The notes beneath the pieces are model-generated. The model saw nothing but the letters and a program-made list of their open reading frames with translations, was not told the DNA's origin and did not search any database. A stretch of DNA of 64,000 nt. Origin: Riptortus pedestris (lineage: Eukaryota > Arthropoda > Insecta > Hemiptera > Alydidae). The stretch covers positions 125,554,001-125,618,000 of the forward strand of contig CM032230.1 in assembly GCA_019009955.1 (NCBI GenBank). Direction: 5' to 3'. Each line of letters begins with the position of its first letter. The first letter of the stretch is position 1. Positions 11,362 to 24,556 of this stretch are shown here, piece by piece. Both the position numbers and the translations under genes were made by a program.

Positions 11362-12423
11362 TATATTAAACGTTCAGTATTAATTAAAGAAATATTATAT
11401 ATTGATGGCTTTCGAAATCAGCATTATGGCTTTCGGAATCAGCATTCAACAACAACCCAATTGGCCAGGATAACTGACTTGATCCTCCATAATTTCAACT
11501 TGAATAAACATACAGGCATGGCTCTGGTAGATGTTGAAAAAGCCTTTGATTGTGTATGGCATAACGGCCTGATATATAAAATGATTCAATATAATTTTCC
11601 AATATATTTGATTATCTTAATCAATAGTTATCTTACTAACAGATATTTTTATGTTACTACTGGTGGCTCAAGATCTAACCTTTTACAAATTCTTGCAGGT
11701 GTCCCAAAAGGATCAGTACTTGGTCCAATACTATTCATAATATTTTTTAATGATGTAAACTATCTTAAAACTAAATGCCTGAAAGCCCTGTTTGCTGACG
11801 GTAAAGCATTTATAATTTCAAGTTTCCGAGTTGACACTATTGCCAACCATCTCACCATAGCATTGACACAATGTATTAAGTATTGTAATAAGCGGAAAAT
11901 AAGATTGAATTCTCAAAAAACAGAGGTTATTCTTTTTACTAGGAGGAGACCTCGAGTGTACCCTGAAGTTAAAATGCTAGGCAATCCCATCCCTTGGTCA
12001 AAGAATGTGAAATATCTTGGAGTCATATTAGACTCTAAACTTACCAACACTAACCACATCAATACTCAGTGTAATAAAGCTATTGGAATACTACAATCCT
12101 TATTTTCTGTACTAAACAGAAATTCAGGGTTAAGTATAACTAACAAAAAACTTGTTTACTACTTATATATAAGGTCTGTTTTATTTTATGCCTGTCCTAT
12201 TTGGTCAATGACATGCGAAACTAATAAGCGTAAATTACAAGTGGCTCAAAATAAATGTTTAAGATTTATTGGTTCGTTCCCACGATGGACTCCTGTCATG
12301 CACATGCATGAAACCCTTGACATTCCCAAGTATCAGCACATTGCTGATATAGTTAATTATAGTTATAGTAGTTTAAATTACAAGAATTACAAATATAAGA
12401 GATTTAAGCACATAACATTTTAA
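11362..12423 (+). pseudogene. Jockey-like LINE reverse transcriptase, 5'-truncated
   Basis: The frame is open from 11362 to the TAA at 12421-12423. Counting residues from 11461, motif A is LVDVEKAFD (22-30), the GVPKGSVLGP block is at 80-89, and the catalytic box is FADG at 111-114 where active enzymes have FADD or YADD. A GFRNQHSTTTQLAR block just upstream is the usual jockey motif before motif A. The C-terminal region has QVAQNKCLRFI, as in jockey-clade proteins. The endonuclease and the first part of the RT are missing: homology begins near 11405, so only the last third of ORF2 survives. An exact in-frame 21-bp tandem duplication (one mismatch) lies at 11405-11446. No RNase H follows, consistent with jockey. 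The replaced catalytic Asp and the truncation make it non-functional. Confidence 0.9.
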
Positions 12424-12918
12424 TTTCTCTGATGAGCTTTTATTTTTTCTGTACAAATTTATATTCTTCCGTGTATCTTTATAGTTCTTCTGTATTACTT
12501 TTACCCGTTCTGTAATTGAGAATTTTTATTTATTTCTGTATTTGGGGTTTTTTTTTTTGTATTTTGTTTCCCATATTATACATTTAGATATTAGAATAAA
12601 AATAGATATAAGTAATGTGGAATATTTAAAAAAGCCAATAAGCTTGAAAAATTGTATTTACTTCTATTGTAAATTATTATTTGTTAATATTTTAGATAAT
12701 AAAATTCTATTAACCTTTAACCTTAAATATTATATATATATATGTTGTTGTTGTATAGGGTTTAAGGGCGAAAAACTACCAGGTTATCATCGCCCTGTAA
12801 TATTTATAATTCACATTTTGGTATCCTCATCCATATCGCCATTTTAACAATATAAACGAGGATACGAGCAATTGCACTTTAAATACATATGTATATATAT
12901 ATATATCCATATATATAC

Positions 12919-12949
<31 letters not shown>

Positions 12950-13169
12950 CGCGCGCGCGTGTGTGTATGTGTGCACATTGTGATTTTTGATCATTATGAA
13001 TAGTCACTTGGACAATATCAATATTCTCTTCGCTCATTACTTTGCCTTTTTAATATTAGAAAATTTCCCTTTTTGAAAGCCACGGAGAAAAATCTCCGGA
13101 CCAGTAGCGAACGTTACTTTTCACATTGATATTATTAAATAACATAAAAAATAATTGATCCATTGTGTA
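12424..13169. other. LINE 3' region, possible second LINE tail, and simple repeats
   Basis: A T-rich stretch with repeated TTCTGTA follows the jockey-like stop and is probably its 3' UTR. On the minus strand, CGCCCTTAAACCC followed by CAACAACAACA at about 12740-12790 looks like the 3' tail of another LINE inserted in opposite orientation. A compound TA/TG/CG microsatellite lies at 12880-12975. Confidence 0.45.
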
Positions 13170-13181
13170 TACATACATATA

Positions 13182-13184
<3 letters not shown>

Positions 13185-13236
<52 letters not shown>

Positions 13237-13240
13237 ATAT
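13185..13240. repeat. (TA)n microsatellite
   Basis: About 45 bp of perfect TA flanked by TATG variants. No HINE-like sequence adjoins it, unlike most long TA runs in the window. Confidence 0.95.
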
Positions 13241-13249
13241 ATTGACAAT

Positions 13250-13345
13250 AGGTGGGGGTGCCTATGGTCGTGCGAGTTAAGGCGTGGATAGTCAGCAAGC
13301 TGAAGGTTAAAATAGATTTAGGTTCGAGCCCCAGTAAGGGAGAAC
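13250..13345 (+). mobile_element. tRNA-derived head of an unclassified SINE
   Basis: GTGCGAGTTAAGGCG resembles an A box and GGTTCGAGCCC at about 13320 is an excellent B box. No pairing acceptor stem was found, so this is not a functional tRNA gene. It differs from the main SINE family here; its body after 13346 is not repeated elsewhere in the window. Confidence 0.5.
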
Positions 13346-15329
13346 AGTAGTTCTACGAGTTCAATTTCTACGAGTATATTTGTTATTGGTTCAAGATAGT
13401 GGGGTTCGGGAGGACGAAGACAGAAAATTTCTAAATTCTCAGTTCCTATTAGGGAAAAATAACCACAAAAAAAAAGTACATACATTAAAAAAGAAGTTTT
13501 ATTCTAGTATTGGCTAATTATAATGCCATTTGAAAATATGTACTTGTAAGGGAGAAAATATATGCTTATGTAATATAATATATAATGAAAAAAGTGTATA
13601 TACTATTATTATATAGGATGAGTAAGTATGTTGCCAGCATTAAAAAATGTACAATAATTATTAATTATTGGCCAAATATAAAGGCAGTTAAACATATTAA
13701 GCCAGCAGTAAGATGTATAAATAGGTACAACGTAACTCGTGTTACTAGCACACATCTTTAAGTAAATATAAATAAATAAACATGTATTTATAGATTTAGT
13801 TAAGAAATAACTGTACAGAAAATTAGTAAATTTAATAAATTTTGGATATGTCAAGAGCGGTATTTACAATATATTAGTTGATATTATTTAATACACAGAG
13901 TAAAACAAGGACTTGTAAACAGCATTATAATCCTATAAAGGGCATATAGTTGTTGATTGCCCAAATCATATTAATCCTAATCCTATTAGTGACGGATGAA
14001 ATTAGTATAACATTTTTCTTTAATATTTTATAGTTACCTGTAAATTATAATCTTTGAAACGCATAGAATGTTTAGTATTGTACGGTTAGTTTTCTTGTCT
14101 CCCTTACAATTCACGTTCAAGGGAAATTCAATGTGGACGGTTTATAGTTTGTTATTTAAAATAACTTTTATTTCGTATAAAAAATATTTAAATAACTATC
14201 TAATAATTATAAAATTCTAAGTGGGCGGAATTGATTTTATTTTAATACCGAATTCCAATTACTGAAGTTTTAAATTTAGTTTAATTTGAGTTTGAAATAT
14301 TATAAATAATAAAACGAAGAAGAAAATCGCTGATTACGTAGTTTTGTTACGATAGGTGTATTTCGCTAGCTGCTACAATGTTATTATATAATTACTAAGA
14401 TAAAAAAATGTTGGAGTAATATTGAGCTCAATGAATGGGTTCTACATATTCCTACTTTGTCGTGTAGTTTCCAACTAAGTGGGTAATAATTTATATGTGA
14501 ACCTCTTCAAATCAGTCAAGATAATCCACAATGTATTTGTATTTCATATGCTTTGTACCCACTTTGATGCCGATAGTGTGTGTTGTAAATAGGCAGTTGT
14601 TTATCTCAAGAAAGGCAGGAAGGAGGTAAATCCATTGCCAAGCCTGAGTTCAAAGATATATAAAATAAGAAAAAAAACTAAAGACATTTTATTAATAATT
14701 CAAAACGCATTCTAATTGCCATATTGATTCAGTTTCAGCTGCAGGCATTTTAAAATTGTTTATTGCATATGTATTTTATTATATAACTTAATCTGGTTCA
14801 ACTGATTTATGATTGTTAGGGAAAGTGAAAAAGGAAGGCCCCTTCTTTGGGCTGAGGTAAATTAAATGTCTGCCTATAATAGATGGGTTGCACACTCCTC
14901 GGAGGAATAATTTTCTGAGTTTATAGTTACTTTAACCAATCAAGATATATTTATTTAATATAATTGCTTGGTATTGTGAAATCGTGTTTGGTTTAAAAGA
15001 TTGTTATTCGTTTTTAAACACGCAAGAGACACTTCATTAGAATTCATTATGTAATTTTACCCTTATGGGCATAGGCTCAGAAATGAATTTCAAATTAGTT
15101 GAATATAATAGTAATATATATTGTTCTATGGTGAGCCTCTTAAATTATTTTTGATGGGTTATTGATGAACTTCGATTTTTGTATTTGACTTAATTTAAAG
15201 AGTAGAATATTTTTGTAAATTTATTCATGATCCCTTCATGAATTCACTCATGAGTAAGAAACCATATTATGAACAAAACCAAATTAACACAAAAGAATTT
15301 TTCCCGAAGAAGTCTATCTGGAAGCAAAA
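13346..15329. other. AT-rich intergenic sequence
   Basis: About 2 kb without a recognised gene or repeat. The 81-codon minus frame at 13609-13854 is low in complexity and unconvincing. Confidence 0.45.
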
Positions 15330-15354
15330 CTGACGAAAATGAGGTCCGTTCAAA

Positions 15355-15393
<39 letters not shown>

Positions 15394-15621
15394 TTATGTC
15401 TGCCACTCTAGCGGTCGTAATTATTGATTGATCGTTACCAAACTCGATATTTAGTCATTTTATATAAAAACAAAGATCAAGTTCGTTAACACCTGAAATT
15501 GGACGAGGGAGGGCAGTGGTTTAAAAGGGAAGAATAAATTTACTATAAATATCTTTATATACATTTATTCTCTATCTTGAATACTAACAAAGATATTTGC
15601 ATTCTTCAGTTTTCAACTTTC
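15330..15621 (-). mobile_element. HINE-like fragment with (TG)n in the microsatellite slot
   Basis: Minus-strand right half: GACGAAAATGAGGTCCG, then a (TG)n run at 15357-15391 where other copies have (TA)n, then CACTCTAGCGGTCG and the body to ATATTTGCATTC. Both ends are lost. Confidence 0.85.
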
Positions 15622-17340
15622 AGCATAGCACTGCATAAAATAACAAATATCACTAAATAATTGTGTAACAGAATTTTATAATTCAACAAAAATTACATCA
15701 GAGTTTCTAATAAATCAAGAAACAAATAATTGTTTTGTCGCGATACTAATTGAGAAATAAAAATGATTTTAATAATCATTTGAAGTTTTTCTCTTTTGAT
15801 GACCTACAGCCATACGGTTAAGTGAATTTGTGTAGGGCATTATTTCAGAAATAGTTATGATGAAATTTTACGTTAATATTGTGTTTTGAAGCAAGTATTT
15901 TACACTTTTCTTTTACAAGAACACTTGCTGTTATTGACTAACTAGCCGGATAGAAATAGAAATGGCTTCCCCTTTAAATATAAAGATTGGATTAAATTAT
16001 TAAGAAATCATCCCGATATATTCATAAAGGAACAGTAATTAACTGCAACATGTACAATAACTGTAGTCATTAACTTCAATACTCATAATGAGGTTAAATA
16101 AATGTGGCCATTGGACGAATTGAATTAATAATGATTTCCAGTCTAAATATAAATATTTGTCTTATTTTCGACCCAATATATTAGATTTAATAAATATGTC
16201 ATTGATGTTGGCACCTATTAATACATATCTAGCAAAGAATTTCAAGGGTTTTGTTAAATTAATGCTATTATTTTATTTTTTTTTGAAAAGGGACAGCCCC
16301 TGAAGAGATGGCAAGTAAACCACGAAACATGCAGGGCAGTTTCAATAAAGTTTGCACCCAAAAAAATGTTTTTTCTTGGTGACCCTTGCCATAAAATATG
16401 AAGAATATATGTAAATATTTAGTTTACTCTGATCTGATTAATGTTTTTTTTTCTTTTTTTTTTCGTAAACTTGCCTTGATATTGTTTTATTTGTGGAACA
16501 TGGAATGTTTTTGGATGAATATTGAGGGACGTATTATCATAAGGGGAAAAAGAATCTTGTTTGCCGTCAAAAAATAATGGCTGCATGATCATAGAATTAA
16601 AAAAAAAAATAATTCAGACCATACAAACACATTTTACAAATTAATGTAACAGTCCACTAAGGGCTTTCTTGCTGCTTTTGGTGAGAATTACTTACAGGTG
16701 GTCAGTAATAAGCCAATACTCCCTTCCGTCATTGAAGGCACCTCAACAATAGTTGCCTGTTTTTCATTAAAGTTACAATAACGAGCGAACACGAGAAGAA
16801 CTGCTTGGGAATTTCGACAAACTGAACTCCTAACAATGACTGCTGAAGAAAATTTCGACTACCAGCCACATGACTACAACTTGCAGCGTTTTATTTAAGA
16901 GAAGACATCACTCAAATATTTTCAAATCATCTGTTGAAGGGAGTTTGTTAACTTTATGCCCGGGAAATACGGGCACTTTTACTGCCTCACCGAAGGATAT
17001 GTGAGGGCGAAGGTAATATTATTTATAGGTTATCAGAATGTAACTACAGTTTGTAAAGTGAGTTAGTATCAATAAAAGGTTTATTGCAAACCACAATGCT
17101 TTATACATACTAAAATAACAGTTGTACGCATACCCATTGTTGGAATATATGGAAACGACTCTCAGACACATAAAACACTCATAAAGCGAATAACTCAGAA
17201 AGAAAAACAATTTCAATCTATAGCATTCTAGGTTGGTGCCATATACAGATCTGTTTTTATTACTTTATACATAACATTCGTATACATTCTTACAGCTGTT
17301 TTTATTTTTTTAAACAATTTTTTTCTAAATAAATTTACTA
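15622..17340. other. AT-rich intergenic sequence
   Basis: No convincing coding frame or repeat was recognised. Confidence 0.4.
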
Positions 17341-17562
17341 TTATTATTATTTATTAACGCCCACTTAGCAACTCAGGCTAATTGGGACGGGTTATCTACA
17401 GGTTACCACCCTTTTCTAGCCAGGGTGTGATTTTAGGACGTTATTTAATGAATTTCGTCACTAAATAATTTCCTTTGCCAAGGCGAGAATGGAACTCACC
17501 ACTCTAGGTTTGCCATGTGAGATAAGGTCAACGCTTTAACTCGCATGGCTAACCTGAGCCCT
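17341..17562 (-). mobile_element. tRNA-headed SINE, copy 2
   Basis: Read on the minus strand: GGGCTCAGGTTAGCCATGCG, GTTAAAGCGTTGACC, a B-box-like GTGAGTTCCATTCTCGCC, then CCTGGCTAGAAAAGGGTGG, GATAACCCGTCCCAATTAGC and a tail ending TTAATAAATAATAATAATAA. Same family as copies at 8.4, 44.7 and 46.8 kb. Confidence 0.85.
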
Positions 17563-17631
17563 AAAATAAATTTACTTATTAACATTGTACATATCATATT
17601 TAATATCAAAAGGATCTCTTATTAAGCAAAT

Positions 17632-18206
17632 GAAGTCCGTAAACTAAGCAGATTTCCCACGTGTTTTACATTTGAGAAATTTCTCGAGAAGCAAACAGTT
17701 ACTGAAACGGCCAAACTAGCTTTTGGCGGAAACTCACTACTAGAACCGAAATTAGCTCGTGTCGTCCGTATAAATGCAAATATCTTGGTTAATATTCAAG
17801 ATAAAGATTAAATGTATATAATAATATTTATAGTAAATTGAATCTGCAATAAGATTAATTTTATACAATTTTTCGATCCGACGTAAAGTAGCGGAGATAT
17901 TTCGAATTTTCGAAAATTCTCCCCTTTAACCCCCCCCCTCCTCACACTGGTCCGATTTCAGCCATTAACGAACTAGATCTTTATTTTTACATAAAACGAA
18001 TAAATATCGAGTTTAGTAACGATCAAGCAAAAAGTACGACCGCTTGTGCGTTAACAGACTAATATTTCTATATATATAATTTTGAATGAGCCTCATTTTC
18101 GTCATCTCCTTGGTAGGATCGATGGACATTTTACAAAAAATTTTGAAAATCGCGTCACGAGTACTACCTCAATAGCTGATTTCCATTAAGGGAAATCTGC
18201 TAAAAA
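17632..18206 (+). mobile_element. HINE-like element with a precise deletion of the left hairpin
   Basis: The left end reads GAAGTCCGT joined directly to AAACTAAGCAGATTTCCC, so the hairpin is gone. A shortened arm containing AACGGCCAAACTAG is shared with the copy at 23.4 kb. The slot holds only a short TATATATA. The right end is close to intact, ending at GGGAAATCTGCTAAAAAA. Confidence 0.88.
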
Positions 18207-19383
18207 ACAAACTTGTTTTTGTACTAAATTCCTATAGATCATGTTAGGCCTGACCCTCTGCCACTTTCTCTAAAATAAATCGAGTTTCTCTGTTTGTCCT
18301 TTCCATATTGGATTCCAAGCATTCTGAATATCAGATCATCAATCTCTGCATTACATTTTAGCAGATTCCTCATAAGAGAAGTCATATCATATAATTACTA
18401 CTTTTTCAAACTTTCACCTGCATCATGCGGAAACGCCGCCTCACGAGTACCTCATTGGCAAGGAGTAGAGATAACCAGAAGGTCACCTTCTTTCTGTGTG
18501 CCTGGTTTGTGTGTTTGAAGGAGTGTTTTTAACAAGTTTGATGCCCGCAGGAAGCGCCAGGCAGTTCGTATACTAAAATGCTTAACTGTCAAACCACGGA
18601 GTTGAAAGCAAGCAGAGGGCAGAAGCAGCCATGGAATCTGACAGGTGGCATAGTAGGACCCAAGAAATCGAGATTGTCCCCCAACTTTATGGCCACATGT
18701 CTCATCAACAACAGTGACCAAACCCACTGCAGTTTATCGATTCTAATTATTATCATCGTTTTTATTGTTTTATCCTTTCAATCATAGTTATTATATTTTT
18801 TCCCCTCATCTAATGGTTATTTTCATTGTATAGTGCACCATCCATATTTTTATAACCTCCAAACCCATACACATTTACTCACTACTACTATCAGATAACT
18901 AAAGTTTAATTTAAAAATGTCATAAATTTATATAAATAACCAATATATCTATGGAAATTAGAAATATTATTTCTTCGTCATTTACTATCTAAGCTATCGG
19001 AAGATAAGAGATGAAAGAAGAAATCAGTGAATCTCTTCCGAATGTAATCGGAGAACAGTGGATAAAACATCCTCCAACAAAATAAATGTGCGAAAAAAAA
19101 ATGGAGATTTTCAGTAGACCTTTCAATTCGCCCGACAAATGCTGATAATCTGATCCGGAGATTGTCACTAATGTAGTCGGTTGCTTTGGAATGGATTGAT
19201 TCTACTACGGAGTGAAAGGAGAAGGCTACTAGAAAATTATCAACAAATGGCTATCCGTCAACAAGAAAAACTTCGGAAAAACAAGCATAAACAGAAGAAA
19301 AAAAACCATCTCGCAGGGTAAATAGAAATGGTAATAAGAAACCTTTGAGTAAATTTTAATTATTTTCGAACGGAATGCGTCTG
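18207..19383. other. Intergenic sequence with a GC-richer block
   Basis: The block at about 18410-18730 has higher GC than its surroundings and overlapping open frames on both strands (91 codons minus, 74 and 69 plus). No domain was recognised; it may be a fragment of a host exon or an unrecognised transposon. Confidence 0.35.
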
Positions 19384-20118
19384 AAATGTAATCAAACAGG
19401 TTGCCAACCTCTCAACGGAAAGAAAAACAATTACTAAAATACATCAGTATATAAAATGATAATTTGATTGACAAATATTTACTATATATAGTACTGTAAT
19501 TTATAAAGAATCAGAATAATTTTTATCTCAAGCAATAAAGTTTTAGTAGTCCAAGAACTTAAGACAGGAGGGGGTCACCAGAACATTTTTGCCTGTATCT
19601 CGTATAATAAAGGTCTCTTGAAAACAATATTTGGTATTTAAACTTCGAATGAAGTGCTTTATTATGCAACAGAGTATTGTTTATGTAACATTTGTAGAAG
19701 TGGGGGTTTCCTGTCTGAAAACTGAAAAAGGCAAATATCTCGGTTAATATTCAAGATAGAAAACAAGTGTATATAACAATATACATAGAAAATTTAATTT
19801 ACAATAACATTGATTCTAAACGCATTTCGATCTGACAAATAGTAACGGAGATATTTTGATTTTTCAAAATTCTCTTCCTCTAAAACTCCTAAACTTGATC
19901 TTTATTTTTACATAGAACGACTGAATATCGAATTTGGTAACGAAAAAACAATAATTGCGACCACTAGAGCGGTAACAAACAAATATATATATATATGTAC
20001 AATTTTGAAAGAACCTCATTTTCATATTCTTTTAGGTAGGATCGATGGGCAGTTGAAGAAAAATTTTCAAAATCGTATCTTGAGTACGATCTCAATAGCT
20101 GATTTCCCTTGAGGGAAT
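19384..20118 (+). mobile_element. HINE-like element, long B-type, left end missing
   Basis: Starts inside the B-type arm (AATCAAACAGG, GGAAAGAAAAACAATTACT). It passes the AATATTTGGTATTTAAAC segment and AATATCTCGGTTAATATTC, has a short (TA)n at 19983-19996, and ends at GCTGATTTCCCTTGAGGGAA without the final TGCTAAAA. Confidence 0.8.
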
Positions 20119-21255
20119 ACACTTGGAAGCAATGAGCCAGATGGTGGGAAAAGAGCCAATTCCCCGAATGGCTCCAGTGTCCTGGAAGCCATGACTCAGA
20201 GTGAAAAACCCCGAGGACCCAAGCAGTCTGGGTGTCTGTGGGGAAACATTATATCACGGGGAAATACATGGAAGTCACCTGATTTCAATATGATTCTTTT
20301 TAATCTCGGCGATTAAGAATATGACTTTATTTTAACATTTATTCTGCAGTTCATATTAGATACTTTGATGATCTTATAAGATGAACAAAGTGAATAATTC
20401 CGAATTTGGCGAGATAACGTTTCCAGCGTTTTTCATCATTCCAATCTAAATCTAACGCTTTAGAGAGCATTGTACTAAATTGGAATTAAATACACTTCAA
20501 GAATTATCCTTCTGAGGTTGTTGGTCACTTAGGTTGAAATTAAACTGCATCAGTTTGCCTAACGTTTTGGTAATGTATATAATCATTGTCAAGACGAACT
20601 GAATAGTGTTGTGCAATATCTGAATATTGCAATTAAGTCCAAGAACTAAAGTGATCAAGGACCTTAATAATGTTGCATGTGGGAATTCTGTGAACTACAG
20701 ATTTGCTTAGAATACAAAATGTCATACTGTGAGTATACGTCACTCTGGGGTGGTTGTTGAACTAGTTGTAGGCGTTTGAAGGGAATCATATGTTTCATTG
20801 ACGTTCATCATTCAATTCCTTTGAGTTAGGGCATTCACATATCTTCTTGGCAATTAAAAAAGATCTTCTCAAAGATCAGTGAAAGCAAGCAGATTTCCCA
20901 GCCGCAATGATACTAAGATTTCGTCAAAACACGTTCTAACCACTACTACCGAAATCTACACAGTTCTACAAATGCTCAGTGAACATAACAGCTTTAAGTG
21001 GATTTCTCGAGAGTCGGAGTGGTGTTTTACGGACAGTTCGAAACGCAAAAATACAAATAACTCCATAATAATATTAGAAAAAAATATTCAGAACATTAAC
21101 ACTTTACTTAATATACAAGATTAATTATATAAGACATTGCATGTGACCCTAGTAACGGAAATATTTACAACTTTGACTGTCCTCTTCTTCTGATTCATGT
21201 TGAGAACGGTAACCAACTGATGAAACATATAATAACTCTTTCAAAAGCGTATTTG

Positions 21256-21310
<55 letters not shown>

Positions 21311-21378
21311 TTTTTCAGCTGACTTTAGAGATCTTTAATTGCTCCACGCGTTGCTCGAGGGATTAGTAAACAGTGTTT
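20119..21378. other. Intergenic sequence with a (TA)n run
   Basis: A GC-richer segment lies at 20120-20270. A (TA)n run of about 48 bp lies at 21261-21308 with no recognisable HINE-like flank. No gene was recognised. Confidence 0.4.
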
Positions 21379-21832
21379 ACCAGACTTCCTTTAGGGGTAA
21401 TCAGCTATTGAGGTTGTACGTATGATGGGATTTATCTGTCAAAGCTCTAGCAATTTTTGATCGAGCGTTACCAAACTCGATATTTAAACGTTTTATGTAA
21501 AAATGAAGATCAAGTTCGTTAAAGACAGTTAGGCGTCGAATCGAAGAATTGTATAGTATCAATCTTATTGGTAATATAATGTCGTTGTATATATGACTTC
21601 TCAATATTGACTGTTAATCAAGATATTTCCATATTTTATTTTTCGGTCATCAGTAAACCCCCACTCCTACTCATGCTATATTATCTACAAGCTTTTATAT
21701 CGTGAACCACTTCATATCAATATTAAATACCAAATATGGTTTTCATTGAGCTTTTACGTTTTGAGATAAATGAAATACGTGACGCACATGGTAAATCTGC
21801 TTAGTTAACGCAGCCAATGCGTAACGGACCCT
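21379..21832 (-). mobile_element. HINE-like element, C-type, internally deleted
   Basis: Right end at 21379 (damaged palindrome, then CAGCTATTGAGGTTGTACG), then a jump to CTAGCAATTTTTGATCGAGC, so the microsatellite slot is lost. The C-type arm (CCCCCACTCCTACTCATG) and the left end (ACGCAGCCAATGCGTAACGG) follow. About 454 bp. Confidence 0.85.
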
Positions 21833-23372
21833 TCTTCGTAAAGATTGATCAAAGCGACGTGGAACCCTTACTACCCAAGGAGGATCTGGAGTGAGCCGTG
21901 TCCAATAAACTGACGGACTCGTTATACCCTAAGGCCACTGATGCCAGTTCCTTCTGAGATCTAATTGAGTCATAATAGTTAGTCATCCCGAGAAGCTGAC
22001 AGATGTATATATTAGCTAGACTCCCGCTAATCCATCAGAACTGCGACACTAGCGCCCTTAGGCAGCGAACTCGTGAACTTATGTTCTCCCTTGGTGGGTA
22101 TCGATCTTGCAGTTATTTTTATTTCCAACTAACTAAATGTGGTGGTATATGTATCCACGGATTAACCCTCTTGGCTACCATAATTTCCATATATATACAT
22201 ATTTGAAGATATTTTTCATGAGTTTTACTAATAGTCAATTAAACGGCAGACGATTAAAACTCTGTAGTTTGTAATGGCTCTAAGAAAACTGGATGGAATA
22301 ATGGGGCGAAGAGGAATATGTATATTGTTGATAGCTCTTTTGCATATCCCATCACACCGCTCCATTTTCTCGACCTCCATTCGAACATCAACATGTTTTT
22401 TACCCGAGACAGCCCGACGGAGGCATCAACTGTCATATGATTCGGCAACATGAATATTTGTCACGATGGTATCCCAACACTAAATGGAATGAGCTCATCA
22501 AACTGCGAGGTTTCACGGCTGGCCGGACATTCAAAATGGCTGTTCTTTATTAAACCTCAATTGAGTTAATTCTATATCTCTTTGGTTGTACAACGGGGAA
22601 TTGAAGGGCCGTCATGCTTTGTCCTGTATCGATCATCTCTTGTATTATAATAATCATAATGCCTCAAAGTAAATGCGATTTAGTGACTCTGTAGGTAGTC
22701 ACAGTGTTGTGTGTGTATTCCACTTAATTTGCGATGAGCCACATAACTGTCTCTTCTATTAAATGCATTCAGCTAGACGTAAGTTAAATGTGCGCACATG
22801 AATGGCTCAGAGACCGTTCCAAACTCGGTCAAAATACGACTAAAACTAAACAAACTTGGCTCAGTGGCCAATGACCAAGGCTCGCCATTTCTTTTGTGGT
22901 TTTGAGCGTCTTCCAGGATCATGGAAAATTGATTCTCTTACGCCTCATCTAATATCTAATTACTATTGAGCTTATAATCATAATGGACTTTTAAGTGGGC
23001 TTATACGCCCATCAATTCTATCCAGGAGATGACAAAAATGAGCTCCATTCAAAATTTTATATAAATACATATATACATTCTTAACTTGAATGTTTGACTC
23101 GTTTCTTAAATTGTTTGAAAATGGAGTCATACAGGGTCAATGAATAAGCACTCCTTTTTTCCCTTAAAACATCTGTTTTAAAACGTTGGCTAATCAACTC
23201 CTCTTAATAATTGACCTGTTGTTATACAACCAAGATAAGAAGGTGGAGAGTAATGAAATTAAAATAATTGACAGTGCTGGTTTAGCAAGTGGATGGTGGA
23301 CATAAAAGTGAGATAGAAAGGAATCCCTTGATGAGGAGCTACTAAGCTTGAAACGCGTCGGAGAATTAAATA
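21833..23372. other. Intergenic sequence with a small HINE-like scrap
   Basis: A minus-strand scrap of a HINE-like right half lies at about 23012-23075 (ATCCAGGAGATGACAAAAAT, then TATATAAA). The rest, including GC-richer stretches at 21850-22100 and 22490-22560, has no recognised gene. Confidence 0.4.
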
Positions 23373-23931
23373 AAAAAGTCCGTCAAGCAGGGGCTGCGTA
23401 AACTAAGCAGGTTTTAGCTGGTGAAGTTTTACAATAGAGAAATTTCACGAGAGCCGAGCAGTCTTGGAAACGGCCGAACTATCTTTTGGCGGGAAAGTTA
23501 CTCTCGTCCGTTAGCCGCCAAGATTTAATAAAAATGCAAATATCTCGGTTAATATTTAAGATAGAGAATAAATGTATAGAGCAATATTTATAGTAAATTT
23601 AATTTGCAATAAGAGTGATTCTGTACAATATTTCGATCCGACCTATAGTAAGGGAGATATTTCGAAAATCCTCCCCTCCCACTGATCCGATTTCAGCCGT
23701 TAACGAACTTGATCGTTTTTACATAAAACGACTAAATATCGGGATTGGTAACGATCAAACAAAAATTGCGGACGCTAGAGCGGTAACAGACAAATATATA
23801 TAAAGTTTTGAACGGACTTCATTTTCGTTATCTACTAGGTAGGATCGATGGACATTTGAAGAAAAATTTCGAAAATTCCGTCCTGAGTACAGCCTCAATA
23901 GCTGATTTTCCTTAAGGGAAATCTGCTAAAA
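23373..23931 (+). mobile_element. HINE-like element, short-arm type
   Basis: Left end intact except CAAGCAGG. The short arm contains AACGGCCGAACTATC, as in the 17.6 kb copy. The C-rich tract, GCTAGAGCGGTAACAGAC, a contracted TATATATAAA slot, and a right end one base off the palindrome (GATTTTCCTTAAGGGAAATC) follow. 559 bp. Confidence 0.9.
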
Positions 23932-23990
23932 CATATGTTTATGGAAGAAAAGGAGTTTTTATTCATTGACCCAGTATGACTGCATTTTCA

Positions 23991-23993
<3 letters not shown>

Positions 23994-24080
<87 letters not shown>

Positions 24081-24556
24081 TTGTAGGTGTATGAAAAAGA
24101 GAGTATATGACCTTTCTTACTATAAATGTTGTTGTATATGTTTTTTTCAATTTCTCGATTATGAACAAAGCTATTAGCATTTTTTAGTTTTTAGCCTTCA
24201 GTAAGCCCCCAGTCCTACCAATTTATTAACAATACGCTGTTATAACATGGGCCACTTTAGTAAATATTGTTTTCAGCGAACTTTAACTGTGTGAGGCACG
24301 TAGTGTTGGAAATTTCAAAATATCTTCTTTATTATGAGCCTGGTAGAAAAATATGTTAGAAGCAATCTGGTTAAAACATTGATGCTCTACAAGTGCCACT
24401 TTCGTTACATTTATTCGTAGATCCATGCATTAAGAGAGATTTGTTAAGAATTAAGAGTTTTTTGTTTACAGCCAACTGAGAGATGAGATTAATAGTGACT
24501 AAACTGCTGGTACGCGGGAAATCTGCTTAGTTTACGCAGTCCCAGCGTGACGGAAT
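23994..24556 (-). mobile_element. HINE-like element, C-type, with (TA)n(TG)n
   Basis: The microsatellite at 23994-24080 is (TA)n joined to (TG)n. The minus-strand body and C-type arm (CCCCCAGTCCTACC) follow, ending in the left end (ACGCAGTCCCAGCGTGACGG). The right end is absent, so the present boundary is the microsatellite itself. Confidence 0.8.

Noticed and set aside
13250..13345. A functional tRNA gene
   Set aside because: A and B boxes are present but no acceptor stem pairs and the anticodon arm is not convincing; better seen as a SINE head.
18452..18727. 91-codon minus frame in a GC-richer block as a host gene
   Set aside because: Overlaps equally open plus-strand frames, has no start context or domain, and no splice-site arrangement stood out.
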